Positions 30,801 through 46,499 are shown, counted from the first letter of the stretch. The stretch is DNA of 64,000 nt from Tubiluchus corallicola (GCA_030141605.1 JAQGDQ010000419.1:1-64000); one strand, 5' to 3'. Numbers and translations are program-made. Notes: generated from the letters alone by a model not told the origin.

Positions 30801-33800
30801 AGTGCACACTGTCATAGACGAAAAAATATAAAAATGTAACTACTATAATATGCAATTTTTGGTTGCATGTCATCATAAGCAAAAAACAGAATCTTTACAC
30901 TAAATAACTAAGCAGTGGGAAGAAAACAAGTAAAAAGTGTCACAGAGTCAAAGCAGACAGCTCAAATTTAAAATTTGCAAAAGATAACAGGAAAGTGACA
31001 ACTTTCAAGCAAAAAGTAATAAGAACATGTGCGTGTGCACGCGCGTGCGTTGGGGAGGGGGGGGGGGGGGCGTGCGTGTGCGTGTCAAAAGGAGGTAACA
31101 GTTAATGTTTTTCAGTCGAGTGTTGCAGTTATTAAAGAAGCGATAGTTTGGTGAATAATTCGACAATAAAGAAGCCCAAGGCGAAAAATTGGCTTCGCAA
31201 TTATAGAGGTTCCCCATTGTATGTCCATATACCAGTATAAGAAGCAGCAGAAAAACGGGCTTCAGCAGGGAGCAATTGGGAACCAATGAAAGGAGAACAT
31301 CCGCACATTTTTATTTGCAACTTATTTAATTGTGTGGTGCTGACAAGGCACTGACCACTGGCATTGTACTGTCAAGTTTTTTTCCTGAATTAACTGCTGT
31401 GCTAATTTACCTCTATTGTCTCTCTGTTTTAGAATTCTGTCTGTCTAACGTCTACAATAATTATGATGAGAATGAAAAAACATTTTTCAATTTTCTCATG
31501 CCACGAGGATTCAAATTGCTCCAAAATTTACTCTAACCAAAACTCATAAAAATAGTTTTCTGTACTATTTTTTTAAAGTTATTATTACAAAGCCGAGTGA
31601 AGCGGATATTATTTTCCCTGAACAATAAGATATAATTCATTTTGGAGAATACATATTTAAAAACTTGCAAATAAGAAAAACAAAAAGCTATCACTGGCTG
31701 CGCCTTGTCGAACCTTTTCAATGTTAACTGAACTACTCAAGAGTTGAGTCTTTTTAATATTTTGGTATAATTATATATTGCGTAATGTATAGTTGTTAAT
31801 TGTTTTTACTACTGCTTTTTGTAGGCTTCGTTGTTACATTTTATTCATTTGTAACATTAATGCAAGAAACTTAATTTGGCAACAACTCCTACCCTCAAGG
31901 AAGAGGAAATCAGTACGTTTGGAGCAGACTCTAACCACAGTTACTTTAAACTCTCATTATTTTATTCTTTACAATCTTTCCTTTAAAAAGCTGGAACAGT
32001 TGCCACTCCTAAGTCATTTTTCTTTTTTGATTGCTGAATTATACAATATATAACTGTGATTTTTGTATCAGTACACTATATCTTAATATTTGTCCTTAAA
32101 AATAACTTTGCACAAAGCCTATTATGAATTATGTTTTTCGATTTATGTAGTATTTGACATGCATATTCTATTGCTTTGCCAATGTACATTGTATGTATTT
32201 ATGAGAATAAAACTAAATCAAATTGAACGGGGTTAATTGAACCCTTTGAAACGACGTTGCATAACGATTGCACCTTGAGCTCTGCCATGACTCAGCCGGA
32301 AGCACGATTAGGGAAGGGCACTAAAGACGTTCACTTGTTTGTGTTTCACGTGTGGTTACGTAACGGACGTGTTTGAGATGTACAAAATAATTATTGTCTG
32401 AGAACTTAATTACGTTATGAGTCATTATAACAACATTGCGGTAAATGGGAGCAACGAGGAGGTTGACGAATGGAACAAGAACGTTAGCGAGAGAAACAAG
32501 CAACAGTCCTCCTTCGTTAGTCACTTACGGAAATATCTCAATTTGCAGTTGTGCAAAGCGATGTTTTGGGGAGGTCTTTCGGGAACATTGCTCATATTTG
32601 GTAAGAAAGATATTATAAAGTGATAAACTAGAAGCTTTATATTTTTGCATTGACGTTGGATGTTAGATTTTGTATTTAGAGTTAATAAACATTGACTTAG
32701 GTAAAATTTTGTCTCTTTTCCATAGTGATAACTATTCACTGCTATTATAAACCTCATAGTTGTTATGTTTATTTTCAGCACTGATTGCCTCAATCAAGCT
32801 GCTAGGTAGAGAAATTTTACCTTTAGCGCAGAAACATCATTGGAGTGGTTAGTATTTGAAAGGGATAATGAAATTTCTTTAATTATTAATTGTATTATCA
32901 TATATTATTATTATTGTAATATTATCAATTTTATATCAAGATTAGTATTATTACTGATAGTACAAACTTGAAAAACAAGGAATTAATGCAAAAGCAGTTT
33001 GATGCTTGCAGTGGGTAAGTGGACTGTCACTGGTTCAAACCCAGGTGTGTTTCAACTTCCTTACCATTCTTTTTTTAAAGTTTTCTTTCAAAATTTAATG
33101 ATTTATGGATTTGTACCATCATGAAATTACCTTGTAATTAGATTTATTAGTTAAGTTTTAAAAGTTTTAACAAAATTATGGCAAATTAAAAAATCTGATT
33201 GTCAGAAAAAAATAAAAAATGATTAATTACTTTTACAGTTTTCTTATAACTGAATTAAATGTTTACCAGTGATTTAAAAACATCTCACCTGCTGGACATT
33301 TACCAAAAAAAAGTCATGTGTTTTGTGTTTCATAAATAAAGGGTCTAGACCATTTAGCGTCTAAAATAAAAATTATCCAGTAATGTTTTGTGTCTCAAAT
33401 TGAAATTCACAGTTTTCAAATTGAAGGTTCTCTATGTGATGTACTTTAATGTCTGTCCGTGGGGCTCGAGTGATAATAAGCAATTTAGTTCTAAGCATCT
33501 ATGTAGAGCTTTTGAAAAATTGCACTATTAATTTAACCACACCGATTTTATAACTATTACATTGTTTTTCAGTGACTAAAAATATCCAGTCATTTTGTGA
33601 TCGTGGTTTGGAAACCGTAGGATGGATGCTTGTTGCTTTCGGTGGTACCGTCTTGGGTGTGATCAATGTTGGAAGATATTTTTACCATTCTAAACAGAAT
33701 GAAATTAATGAGCTTTTATCTAGTCGCGCTAATTGCGCCATAACCAGTGCATCAGAAACTTTGCCAGACAATGTATATGTAGATTACCGTAATAAGGGGA

Positions 33801-35432
33801 TAAGTGCTTGCCCAACATGTCCATCTGCAATCAGTGAAGACCAACTAACAGCAGATAATTCAGCATTAATCGAGCCTTAGAATGCAAGCTTTGCAGCCAT
33901 TTACTAGTGTAAATATAATAGCTGCTGGCAGGGTGTGTTTACGATGTGTGTTTAAGACCTTACGATGCACTAGGCCGATAGTGATAGCAGAATCCCGTTG
34001 ATCTCTATTGTGAATTTATGGTTGTTTATGTATAATAAGCAGATTAAACAGTTACTTGTGGTGTATTAGAAACACTATTCTATGATGTCATTATTAATCA
34101 CATGTATTTGCGTAGTGCTTATATTCAAGCAAACTGCACAACTGCTTGTTGTGTAATATCTTGCACCTGTTCGTTATGTAGCACTTATATAAAAGCTGTG
34201 GTCAGTAATTGCCTGTGGTGTGACCTTTACATGAATATGAAAGTATACGCATTTCCGAGGAGAACAAGAATTTTTTTCTAAAATGTGAAGCCCTAGGCTA
34301 TAGCCTAGTTAGGTTGTTGGTTATTACGCCCCTGGCTGCTGGATAAGCTAAGTCGATCATACAGCACAGCAACTGGCGATCATATTCAGCACCCGCATCT
34401 AGACAAAGGTTTTTAAAAAATTCACACTGCTAATATATCCGTATTGATTTTATAACCTTTACCTTGTTTTTCAGTGCTTGAAAATTTCCAGTCATTTTGT
34501 GATCACGATATGGGAACCGTAGGTTGGATGCTTGTTGCTTTCAGTGGCAAACGGAGCCGTTGTTAGCCAAATAGTTTTGCTGTATCATCTAGGCTTAAAC
34601 TGGGTGTTCTGGTCTCATTAAATAGACTAGCTAATAAGTATAATTGTGTTGATGGCTTTCTAACTCAAGTCTGCCATAACGATTCGTTTGGTTATTTGTA
34701 AAAATGTGATTTTAACTTGGCGCTATATGTACTTTTTGATCATGCATTTAAATTTGCATAAAGCTATCAAATTTAAAATGTATTCTTGTAAGATTTCAAA
34801 ATTTAGTGCAACTGTGATACAAAAGTTCTTTCACTGGCACAAGTCTCTTCATGAAAATTATGTATTTTAGTGAAATTTGGCCACAAAAATGTTGTGAATG
34901 AATGAGATTACTTGTTCAACTTTCACATTTCTTATATGGTATTTTGGTTAAAACAAACCAATAATTGTGGTTTCGTTTTATTTATTTGTTACACTATATT
35001 TTATGTCACTCGTTCATACAGTAGGGATGTGACAGATAATAATTATGACAGAATAATGAATAGCTGCCGAATAATATTTTCTGTTTGTCGTATCTAATGC
35101 CCAAATTTGATTAAATAATTGTGGAGTATTATTAAGAATTATGTAAATGCACAGAGACTAAATTACAATTTCATAGAATTGTGAATAATTCCTGGCTGTG
35201 TGCGTATATAAGATAGATGTGTAAAATAATCCCTTATGAGGGTAGTAAAATCATTCCTTAAAAAGAAAGTAACATAAAGTAATACCTTGATAGGTGCAAG
35301 AGTATCATTGCTTAAGAGGAGATTTTTTATTACCTCATAGGTAATATTTTATCTATATATCATATTATGTATATCTGTATATCACATTTATCATATTCTC
35401 AAGAAAAAATTTTCTTCTCCACTTTAGGAAAC

Positions 35433-35470
<38 letters not shown>

Positions 35471-36047
35471 CGTGCGTGCATGTGCACGCGTGCATCCATC
35501 AATGTCGATGTAACTATGGTTGGCAAAGAAACATCAAACATGTAAATAAAATGCAGGTGGCTTAAGGCAAAGCAATTTAAAGCTCAAACAAATAACTTTT
35601 GTTCCTTTTAACATAAACAAATTGCGTTTTTGCTTTGCATGGTTTACAAAAATAATTTAGTATGTTTCCAGAAAACAGCTTTAATGTGTACAAGGGTTAT
35701 TACGAAGGGTATTGAGCAGTAGGAACACTTACACAAAATCGTTTATATTCTGCAAAGTGGTCCATACAGTCAAAGCATCTAGTTTCTAAACAGTTACTTA
35801 TTACCATACTATACTTTCATATTAACTGTTGAATCACGATTGTAGTTTATTATTATTATGAATAGATGCATGGGCACAGTTTGTGTTCCGTATACAAAAA
35901 TGCTTACCTGGGTTTAATAAAAAGATGCCAACTATGCTCTGAGAAACTGGTAATCAAGAGAAAAAGCAACAGTACTGGAAATACCCACAGTTTTGAGCAA
36001 CAACGTCTAAATCGCAAGCACATACGAGTATAGAATGCATGCACCAT
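24874..36047 (-). CDS. DUF229 family type II membrane protein, 6 coding exons, 1029 aa
   Basis: Exons: 35908-36047, 28485-30178, 27260-28218, 26484-26573, 25804-25874, 24874-25009; 3090 nt, all phases agree. Exon 1 encodes a basic N-terminus and one hydrophobic helix (KLWVFPVLLLFLLITSF, residues 20-36), a type II signal anchor. The rest is typical of DUF229, a family in the alkaline-phosphatase/sulfatase superfamily: CRRPKLDLYNEEI near residue 70, PNVVNVLVFIIESMSAMAFK near 550, GDGTAPQLTAMLTGKTAEEL across the exon 2/3 junction, FLMGDHGLRYSHEYMRN, LEERLPLAYIIPP, SRGISWFRRIP and a C-terminal CIEKDFPSLMKFCVCH. The usual D-S metal-site pair at the core start is E-S here. Between the N-terminal part and the core sits a Lys-rich linker with three 70-residue repeats. 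The substrate of DUF229 proteins is unknown to me. Intron 1 (30179-35907) holds another gene on the opposite strand. Confidence 0.88.
28800..29403 (-). repeat. three 210-bp coding repeats in the DUF229 gene
   Basis: Residues about 306-506 consist of three copies of a 70-residue unit with LLHRQVTLDHDFK, GYSKT and FDVVNSTQ as landmarks. DNA copies recur every 210 bp (a shared CATGGTCCAGGGT stretch at about 28907, 29117 and 29327). The unit is Lys/Asn/Thr-rich with NxS/T sites and likely disordered in the lumen or outside the cell. Confidence 0.95.
30397..30662 (+). mobile_element. tRNA-derived SINE with (ATT)n tail
   Basis: The head TGGTTTGGTCTAGTGGTAGC is a good tRNA A-box region; about 35 nt later GTGAGGTCGATACTG resembles a B box. 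A body of about 180 bp follows, ending in a simple-repeat tail (TTATTATTATTATAT, about 30646-30661). It lies in intron 1 of the DUF229 gene. Target duplications were not identified. Confidence 0.6.
31042..31087 (+). repeat. poly-G and GT-rich tract
   Basis: CGCGCGTGCG precedes a run of G residues broken by one A (31052-31070), then CGTGCGTGTGCGTGTC. In intron 1 of the DUF229 gene. Confidence 0.9.
32417..33880 (+). CDS. small two-helix membrane protein, 3 exons, 186 aa, nested gene
   Basis: Exons 32417-32600, 32779-32847 and 33573-33880 join in frame (561 nt) with GT donors and TTTTCAG acceptors. Residues 1-45 are hydrophilic and probably cytosolic. A first hydrophobic helix spans about 47-69 (FWGGLSGTLLIFALIASI) and crosses the exon 1/2 junction; a second spans about 99-115 (GWMLVAFGGTVLGVINVG). 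The C-terminal 65 residues are polar with a CPTC pair. No family is recognised; it could be an organelle or plasma-membrane adaptor. It lies wholly inside intron 1 of the minus-strand DUF229 gene. The start is the first ATG in the frame; it lacks the tight upstream acceptor seen in other genes here. Confidence 0.68.
32995..33060 (+). repeat. tRNA-like relic
   Basis: A perfect B-box match GGTTCAAACCC lies at about 33034 and a weak A-box-like GCAGTGGGTAAGTGG at about 33008. Spacing and arms do not support a functional tRNA. In the second intron of the nested gene. Confidence 0.35.
34293..34308. repeat. 16-bp perfect palindrome
   Basis: CTAGGCTATAGCCTAG reads the same on both strands. It lies between the nested gene and its duplicated exon. 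No function is evident. Confidence 0.8.
34415..34566 (+). pseudogene. duplicated terminal exon of the nested gene
   Basis: A diverged copy of the last 55-60 intronic bases and first 80-odd bases of exon 3 (33515-33655), placed about 900 bp downstream. The copy keeps the polypyrimidine tract and TTTTTCAG acceptor (ends 34474) and an open frame of 30 codons (34475-34566) with FQSFCDHDMGTVGWMLVAFS, then departs from homology and stops at TAG 34564-34566. If spliced to exon 2 in the same phase it would replace exon 3 and give a shorter protein with a truncated second helix. It could be a dead duplicate or an alternative last exon. Confidence 0.75.
35433..35490 (+). repeat. (GT)n / (GTGC)n microsatellite
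   Basis: About 32 bases of GT followed by GCGTGCGTGCGTGCATGTGC. In intron 1 of the DUF229 gene, about 420 bp from its first coding exon. Confidence 0.95.
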
Positions 36048-36068
36048 AATGGAATACTGACCTAAAAT
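36048..36068 (-). promoter_or_regulatory. 3' splice acceptor just upstream of the DUF229 start codon
   Basis: On the minus strand TTATTTTAG precedes GTCAGTATTCCATT and then the ATG at 36047. This places a splice acceptor 14 nt before the start, implying a 5'-UTR intron or trans-splicing. Confidence 0.6.
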
Positions 36069-38393
36069 AAAAATACAAAAACAGCATTATAGCAAGTGGC
36101 AGCATTTATCAATAACTTTTATAAATCTATAATTTGTCAATCATGCTATTTTTGACATGACAGTAAAATTACATAAGCGGCTGCAGGGTAACTTAGGTAG
36201 TTTTACATTTAATTACACCACTTAGTAACTTCTCCTGCGGGGGTGATTTACTACTGTGATCAACTGCAATGGAAAAATCGATAGATAGAAGATAGCAAAA
36301 CTAGAAAAGTGAAAAACACGTATATGCAGTAAACAGACGACAGCGTACAATTGCAATCCCCACCATTTATTAGACTTCAATATAAGGAGTAATCTTTGAA
36401 TTAAGTTTATGCACTTCACGTCTAGCTCAGTTTGTTGCCAAAATAGCAAGTCAAACAGATCCAATCACAAAAATATTGGAAACTAGCAAAAGACATTTCA
36501 GATAAGTTACTGACCCCAAAGTCGATTTCAAATATGGGTAAGTTGTTGTTATAACACTACTATTACAACAACAACTACTAGTACTACTGTTATTGTTTTT
36601 AATATTATTATTAATATCATCATCATCATCATTATATATTATTTCAAGAATTTTTATTTCACTTACTTGTGGTTATAGCCACTATATCATTACAAATAGA
36701 TACGTGCTTTAAAATAAAGTTAGTGAAATCGAAGTAATTTCGGCATTGTGGCCAAAGCTACAAATAACTGGTACTTATTAGAAAAAGAAAGTTTATCTAT
36801 GTATATTAACCCAAGTCTTCTCTTAATAGGCAAAGTATTTCAATCCCACTGTAAAATTATGGTTGTTATTTTTCATTCAAAACAATCTACTCTTTAAAAT
36901 ATTGAAAGATAACATACTATTTATTTTCAAAAGTGACTTGCGTGAAAGAATTATTCCCCCACAAACAGAATTTTGCATTCGCGTTACTAGTTCTTCGTTG
37001 TTACTTGCATTTTGGCATTTGCTAGTTAAACAGACACTAGAGTCTGCATTTTGGATACGCATTGCAAAAAAACAGATGCTTTATCTCTATAAAATAATTT
37101 ATAGCATGCCGCCCAGCATCCAGGATGTAATGTGCACATAAGCATTGATGCTCGTGTCGCTCTTACTCCATAGTACATTTATTTAGGAATATCATTTACT
37201 GTTTTTTAAGACAGGATTCTTATCTATAACGTGTATAAATATCAACCACTTGCGTGTTAACATTAATTAAAGTATTATTGATTCGCTTCAAACGTTGGAT
37301 GCTAGTCCCTAGTTTTTAGTGTATGTTTTCAAGTGAATTCAAAATCTGTATAAATCATAGTTTGTACAACATCATCGATTACATGTCATTGAGTTTTTAC
37401 GTTGGTTGTCAAAAGGAAAAAGGGGTGCAACCTGTTAAATGCTCATCAGCCCATTTAGAATCTGATAACTTCCTCATTATGAATTTTAAGACTATCATCC
37501 AACAATGGTTATGCAATTTTGTTTTAAACCAGACGCCCACTAACACTTGATATGGCAATATATATTTTAGTTTTAATGATGGTGCCACACTTCATCCAAA
37601 TTCTAAACCTACTGGGATCTCACATCATCTCAGTGACCAAGACATATTCGTGAGTCGTGCACCCCAGTGCCACTGATATTTTATACTTGGCAATGGTATC
37701 ATGAGACTCACAGATGCGTTCGATTAATTGCGCCAGAAATCTTGAGACTCGCGCCATTTGTTACACATTGACGTTGTTATAATTTTCATAGTCTTTCGAG
37801 TTTTGTAATATTGTTTTATATGATGTGTTTAAATACATAAAATTAATTATTCCGGATAGTATGTAATATGCTCGACTAGTTATTTTGACGTAGTTACTAA
37901 TTCACAGACCATTAGACGTAACAAGTAATCATTGAAGAAACTTAGAAGGGGACCAGAGGTGGGTGAGTCGGTGACATCTCTGTCGTTAGACGTCGTTTTC
38001 GCTTATTTAAAATACTACTAGCACTTATAGGCTGTTCAAGAAATGAGGTAACTTACATGTAAGTTAACCTATACAGAATAAATATTTGTGTATCGTATCC
38101 TAACCAGTGAACATTTATTCAAATCAGTTAAAAAATTCATTTTTCATATTTCATATAGCGTTTGTATTGAAATACTTGTATGATCGTATAGAGATGGTGA
38201 AAGACTATCTAAGCCGTCAAATCAACTATTATTTTAAAGAAAAGTGTGAGATAAATAAACACTCAAGACAGCTAGGTGATAACAATGCTGAGATATTTTG
38301 CCTTTTATTGACAGTTTGTATCCGTTTTGGCTAAAACTAAAAGGTTATAAAAAGTATCAGTTCAGTCGAAATTTTTCAGATGAGATTGGTAGT

Positions 38394-39143
38394 AGGGGCC
38401 ATGTTAATGTTAACGATACGTATCGATACAAAAAATTTGTTTTGATTGTTATAGTAGGGATATTATTCTAGGAATATCGTTATTGTATCTAAGTTGGTGA
38501 GTATCACTGGTTATTGCTCACCTTTTTAAAATCATTTCAGTTTGCTCTTCCATTTATGTGTGGGAATTATGTATAAAAACTTCCATCGGAGAGATATTGA
38601 GAAAAATCTTATCGAGAAAATGAAAATAACAATGTAAGAGAGGAAACAAGAAAAAGAGGCATAAGAAGAGAGAAAACTATGGACAAAAAGTTCACATGTG
38701 CTTTGCCCTGTCAATCTGCGGTTATCCGTGGCAATCTAAGATAAAAAAGAGGGTGATTTATAGGGTTGTTTGAATAATCTTCTTGTACTTTCTGCAATAG
38801 CAGCTGTCTTCGGTTGGTTTAGTGACACGCGGATGCCAAATGCAGCATTTTTAGAGGCATTTTCCCAGTTACATGTAGGCACTGCAGCTCACATATTAAT
38901 ATAATTTTATGGCTAAACAAAGGAGAAGGCTTAGATTACATGTATATATGCGTTAATTAGGAAACAACCTGCAAAAATTCGTTGTTGGAAACATTGAAAC
39001 TCATTGCGCAATAACTAGCCACACATTTAGTACTGTTTTTGTCGTTCGAAATAATTTATCGTATCGTCCACAAAACAGATTATGAATATCGTATCGTTGG
39101 AAAGAAGTATTGTAGTGCAAAATTTGTCATTTAACATCACTAA
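38394..39143. mobile_element. candidate degenerate hAT-like element, 750 bp
   Basis: The ends are imperfect inverted repeats (left AGGGGCCATGTTAATG, right complement TTAGTGATGTTAAATG). Both subterminal parts are rich in ATCGATAC/CGTATCG words. Flanks TTGGTAGT (38386-38393) and TTGGCAGT (39144-39151) match in 7 of 8 bases, as an aged 8-bp target duplication would. No transposase frame. Confidence 0.42.
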
Positions 39144-40148
39144 TTGGCAGTAATGGTTTATTGAATATATAGGCATCCTACTCAATATGAATTGCGTAAA
39201 TTATTAGAATTATTAACTGTGTTATGTACAGTCCTGATAATTCTGATCATTTTTTTATTTTGAAGGCTGACATTATAAAGGAAGCAACCTGTGTTATCCT
39301 TTTGCATCAAGTAATTCGCTGAAGTAATTTATTTATCTCACATAAATAGGCCTTAAAACATTAATACTGGTTCGTCCAGTAAATTGCACAATGTTCATCT
39401 TGGTCATTCACATAATGAGATAATTTTAATTGAATGGGACCATTAACGACCGAAAAATAGTGCCAAAAGTAAAGAGAGGTACAAAACATTGTGTATAAAC
39501 ATTATGTCACTTAAATTCTGTGCTAGATGTTGCAGATCTATACAATTTTTTGCTGAATTGCACAGTCAGTAAATTAAATTTCGCGTTCTTTAAACATGTG
39601 CTCAGGGAACAAGCCGGGTAAACATTGTACATCGCATCCATAACGGAATTATGAATGACCTGATCGAGATTCTGAGTTAAGTTATCACAATTAGACAGCA
39701 ACACTTGTTTGGCACATTAGCTACGTGTCGTGATAAACTGGTCTTTCTTAGTACTTGATTCTTTTTACCTGAAACTCTGAACTGTGAACCTATTTTACTC
39801 TGAACTCTTTTGATGAAATTTAAGGAAGCAATGTGCTTGGCTGATGAATTTGAGTATTTGCATACAGGAAGTCCTCGCTTAATCACTCCTTGGTTGACGT
39901 TTCGTTTTAACGACGCCAATCATTTGACACCTTTTCTTCACTTGACGCACGTTTAGCTTTAATGACGAATTTTTTTCTTTGCTCAAGGCAAATTCTTATT
40001 TGAATAAAAATTTTTTTATCTAATTTGATGCATTAAAACAGGTCGTATTACATTATTCTGTTCTAAAAACGAACTAGTAGTGTAAACAGTGTAAGTATTA
40101 TGTTTGTGTCAAAGTAATCAGCAAGCAATTTTTCCCGCAAACTGTTGC

Positions 40149-40262
<114 letters not shown>

Positions 40263-40727
40263 TGTATGCATAATATAAGTATATATATGATAATATAAGT
40301 ATATATGTGATAATTGTGTATTATCGTTATGATGAATATCACTATATATGTGATATTGTGGCTGTGTTAATTTCAGTTTAGGGATCATCTCGAAATTTAT
40401 TTTAGAATTGTTTTAGAATTCAGCTGCTGAATGCTGGCATTTCAGTTAATAGAAGCTGTTTACTTAATTATGTTGTGTGAACTAATTTGGATAAACTACT
40501 ATGTTGCACTAGTTTTAGTGGTATAGCAGATATGTCTTACATCAAAGTGTTGTAAGTACAAAATTTTAAAAATGTGCGCATATTAAAACTTAATGAAAGT
40601 GTACCTACAAATTTTAACATGCAGTTTCTGAACTTAGATTTTAAATTTTTCTTGGATAAATCCTACTATATATTGACCTCTAAACTAAGTCTTATGTCGA
40701 ATTTAAGAAAACATTGGTTCTCTATGA

Positions 40728-43901
<3,174 letters not shown>

Positions 43902-44095
43902 ATGCAGGTGACCGATCTTGTAACGTGTGAAAAACAATGACATTCAATGAGTAAATAGTGTGAACAGTAAATACTTCAGTTTAGAGATCGTAATTTTACT
44001 ATTTTCTGTGGATGCTAACACTGAGGCAGTTTCAGTAAACAAAGGCAATGCTAAAAAGTACACTAAATGCTAAAACTAATGTTTGCCTGATATTT

Positions 44096-44101
44096 AATAA
44101 A
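44096..44101 (+). terminator. AATAAA polyadenylation signal for SPT16
   Basis: Lies about 195 nt after the SPT16 stop codon; a second candidate is at 44603-44608. Confidence 0.5.
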
Positions 44102-44806
44102 TTTCCTAAGCCAATTTACCAGCCTTTGAAAATGTACACTTGTGACGTTGTCAGTGTGAATAATTGGTTAATGTGAATCAACAAATCTGTTCGTTTAAGC
44201 GACAACTTTCTGTGATTGAAACCATGTTAGTTATTTAAGCAATTTAATTGTTTAAAATGTGCGAAATCACGTGTATATAACTTAACTTTTGTCTGTGTGT
44301 TTTGTTTTGTGGAAAATTTGCAAAGAACCAGATATCGGCTGTTAAAAATGTCTATCATTCAATTTCTGATGGCCAGAACATGGCAGAATCTCATGTCAGT
44401 GAAATACAATATCTGGTCACATTGGCAAGGATTTCCTTTTCTGTTTCAATGAACAATGTTGATCAAGTTATATTGGGAACAACTGTTTAACCCTCACACC
44501 TTTATTATGAAACGTTTGCGATGAAGTAAGCATGGTGAGGTTTTTCTTGCAACAGATGCTGAAATAGGGCCATTATGTATGTATAATTACCATATAATAA
44601 TTAATAAAAACATGTATACTTGAATTGAAGATTTTTGCATCTTGTTTTTTCCTCTTCTCGATGGGTAAAATTATTGTTCTTCTACTTCTGCTCAGAACTT
44701 TAACAGTTTTTGTGATGTCTTAAACACATTCCCGTGCTGCTACGGTTTAACTTCATTTATTTTTCACAAATCAGCAGTTTTGTAATCACATTGTATAAAC
44801 TTAATA

Positions 44807-45045
44807 TGTTGCAACATTTGTGGCAGGTTAGGTAGCTGTGTAGAAACTATGCCACCTTCTTACTTTTGTTGCAACATTTGTGGCAGGTTCGGTAGCTGTG
44901 TAGAAACTACATGCCACCTTATTTTGCAACATTTGTGGCAGGTTAAGTAGCTGTGTAGAAACTATGCCACCTTCTTACTTATTTTGCAACATTTGTGGCA
45001 GGTTAAGTAGCTGTGTAGAAACTGCCACCTTCTTACTGCTAAGTG
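44807..45045 (+). repeat. about 60-bp minisatellite, 4 copies
   Basis: Unit has TTGCAACATTTGTGGCAGGT and TAGCTGTGTAGAAACT, then TGCCACCTT. Copies start near 44809, 44870, 44928 and 44985 and differ by small indels. Confidence 0.93.
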
Positions 45046-45084
45046 CCACATTTAGACAGTGAGACCTCTTTATGCATATCTACT

Positions 45085-45215
45085 TTTGGATTGCAAAAAG
45101 TAAGCAAGTGACGCTAAGCAAGGCAAATGAAATTGTGGGGCATCCCTTAGATAGAGCCTCCCTCTAGCTGGCCCGCACCTGTTTGAATATTTCTACTCGT
45201 AATATATTTTGGCGA
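45085..45215 (+). repeat. dispersed repeat, copy 2
   Basis: Collinear with 13550-13690 (ATGAAATTGTGG, CCTCTAGCTGGCCCGC, TTGAATATTTCTACTC, TAATATATTTTGG). Sits between two minisatellites. Confidence 0.5.
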
Positions 45216-45315
45216 CATTTGCATGGTGTGAAATAAAATTATTCTTTAAAAACATACCACTATTTTAGTTTATTGCAAAAACAATTTAACACAACCATAG
45301 TGAAGAAAAGATTTT

Positions 45316-45662
45316 TATTAAAGTTACCAAAGCTTGAGGGTCTCGTAGGCTGCAGCCTATACTAGCCTGTAGGACTAAAGCTTGAGGGTCTCGTAGGCTG
45401 CAGCCTATACTAACCTGTAGGACCAAAGCTTTGGGGTCTCGTAGGCTGCAGCCTATACTAACCTGTAGGACCAAGGCTTGAGGGTCTTGTACGCTGCAGC
45501 CTATACTAGCTTGTAGGACCAAGGCTTGAGGGTCTCGTAGGCTGCAGCCTATACTAGCCTGTAGGACCAAGGCTCGAGGGTCTCGTAGGCTGCAGCCTAT
45601 ACTAGCCTGTAGGACCAAGGCTCGAGGGTCTCGTAGGCTGCAGCCTATACTAACCTGTAGGA
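45316..45662. repeat. 48-bp minisatellite, 7 copies
   Basis: Unit has GAGGGTCTCGTAGGCTGCAG and CCTATACTAGCCTGTAGGAC. The period is divisible by three, so a 16-residue repeat stays open on the minus strand; codon pattern gives no support for a gene. The unit contains the palindrome GGCTGCAGCC. Confidence 0.95.
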
Positions 45663-46499
45663 TAACCCGACACTGGCGTTAAGCGAGTTTGACATTATAA
45701 CTAGATGACATTAATACCTACATCATGCAAACATTTTGTTTTGCCACAAATTTGGGCCGAGGTATGCGTATGCATTATAAATACGGAGGGCGTTATTGAG
45801 GTTATAACGACGTTTGATCGTACTTGAAGATTAACTCTGAGAAACCTCTAGTTACCACAGTAAGCAAGACAAAAACCTTCAAGTAGTAATCTGAATCTTC
45901 TTGCACATTTATTGCATCCTCAGTTTTTTCGAGATGATTAAAGATATTCTAAATGTAAATAAGAGCTAATGGGAAAGCAGCTGAGCCTGCAGTGAGCCTG
46001 TGTGTACAAAACGTTATGCCAACATGAATTTTTGTATTCTAAACCACAAAAATCACTTTTTGTACCTACTTTTGGTAAACTTGTTAAAACAGTTAAAGAT
46101 TACAACTTGCACAGGAAACTAAATACGAAACAGTACCTAATTTTGCAAAAATGATCAGAACCATTTATTTTCTATGATTCACATTGTCTTCACAAATTTA
46201 TTACATACATAGTTGAAAACACTATTATTCTTTATCTATCTAATAACAGAATGTCACTGGCTATCAAATGCTATTAATCACAACTTTATTCTCAATGTAC
46301 ATCTATGATAAATCTTCTATCTATGATAACAATGCACACAGTGTGTCTAACCTGTTTTTAGCACACGTTGGAATGTTATTATGGAATCATATTTTAAGAT
46401 GGTAACAAAGCATTGCAGGCAAACACTCGGAACACATTAAAAGTTCCGAAAACCCCGTGTACTACGTTACCCAAAATCTATCAGGAATTCCAGTTTGTC

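Noticed and set aside
36863-37550. Two AT-rich open frames upstream of SPT16
   Set aside because: Composition follows the local AT-rich background and no domain or splice signal supports them.
39860-39960. Mariner/Tigger-like transposon end (CCTCGCTTAA type)
   Set aside because: Only one possible end is visible; no matching inverted end or target duplication was found, so borders cannot be given.
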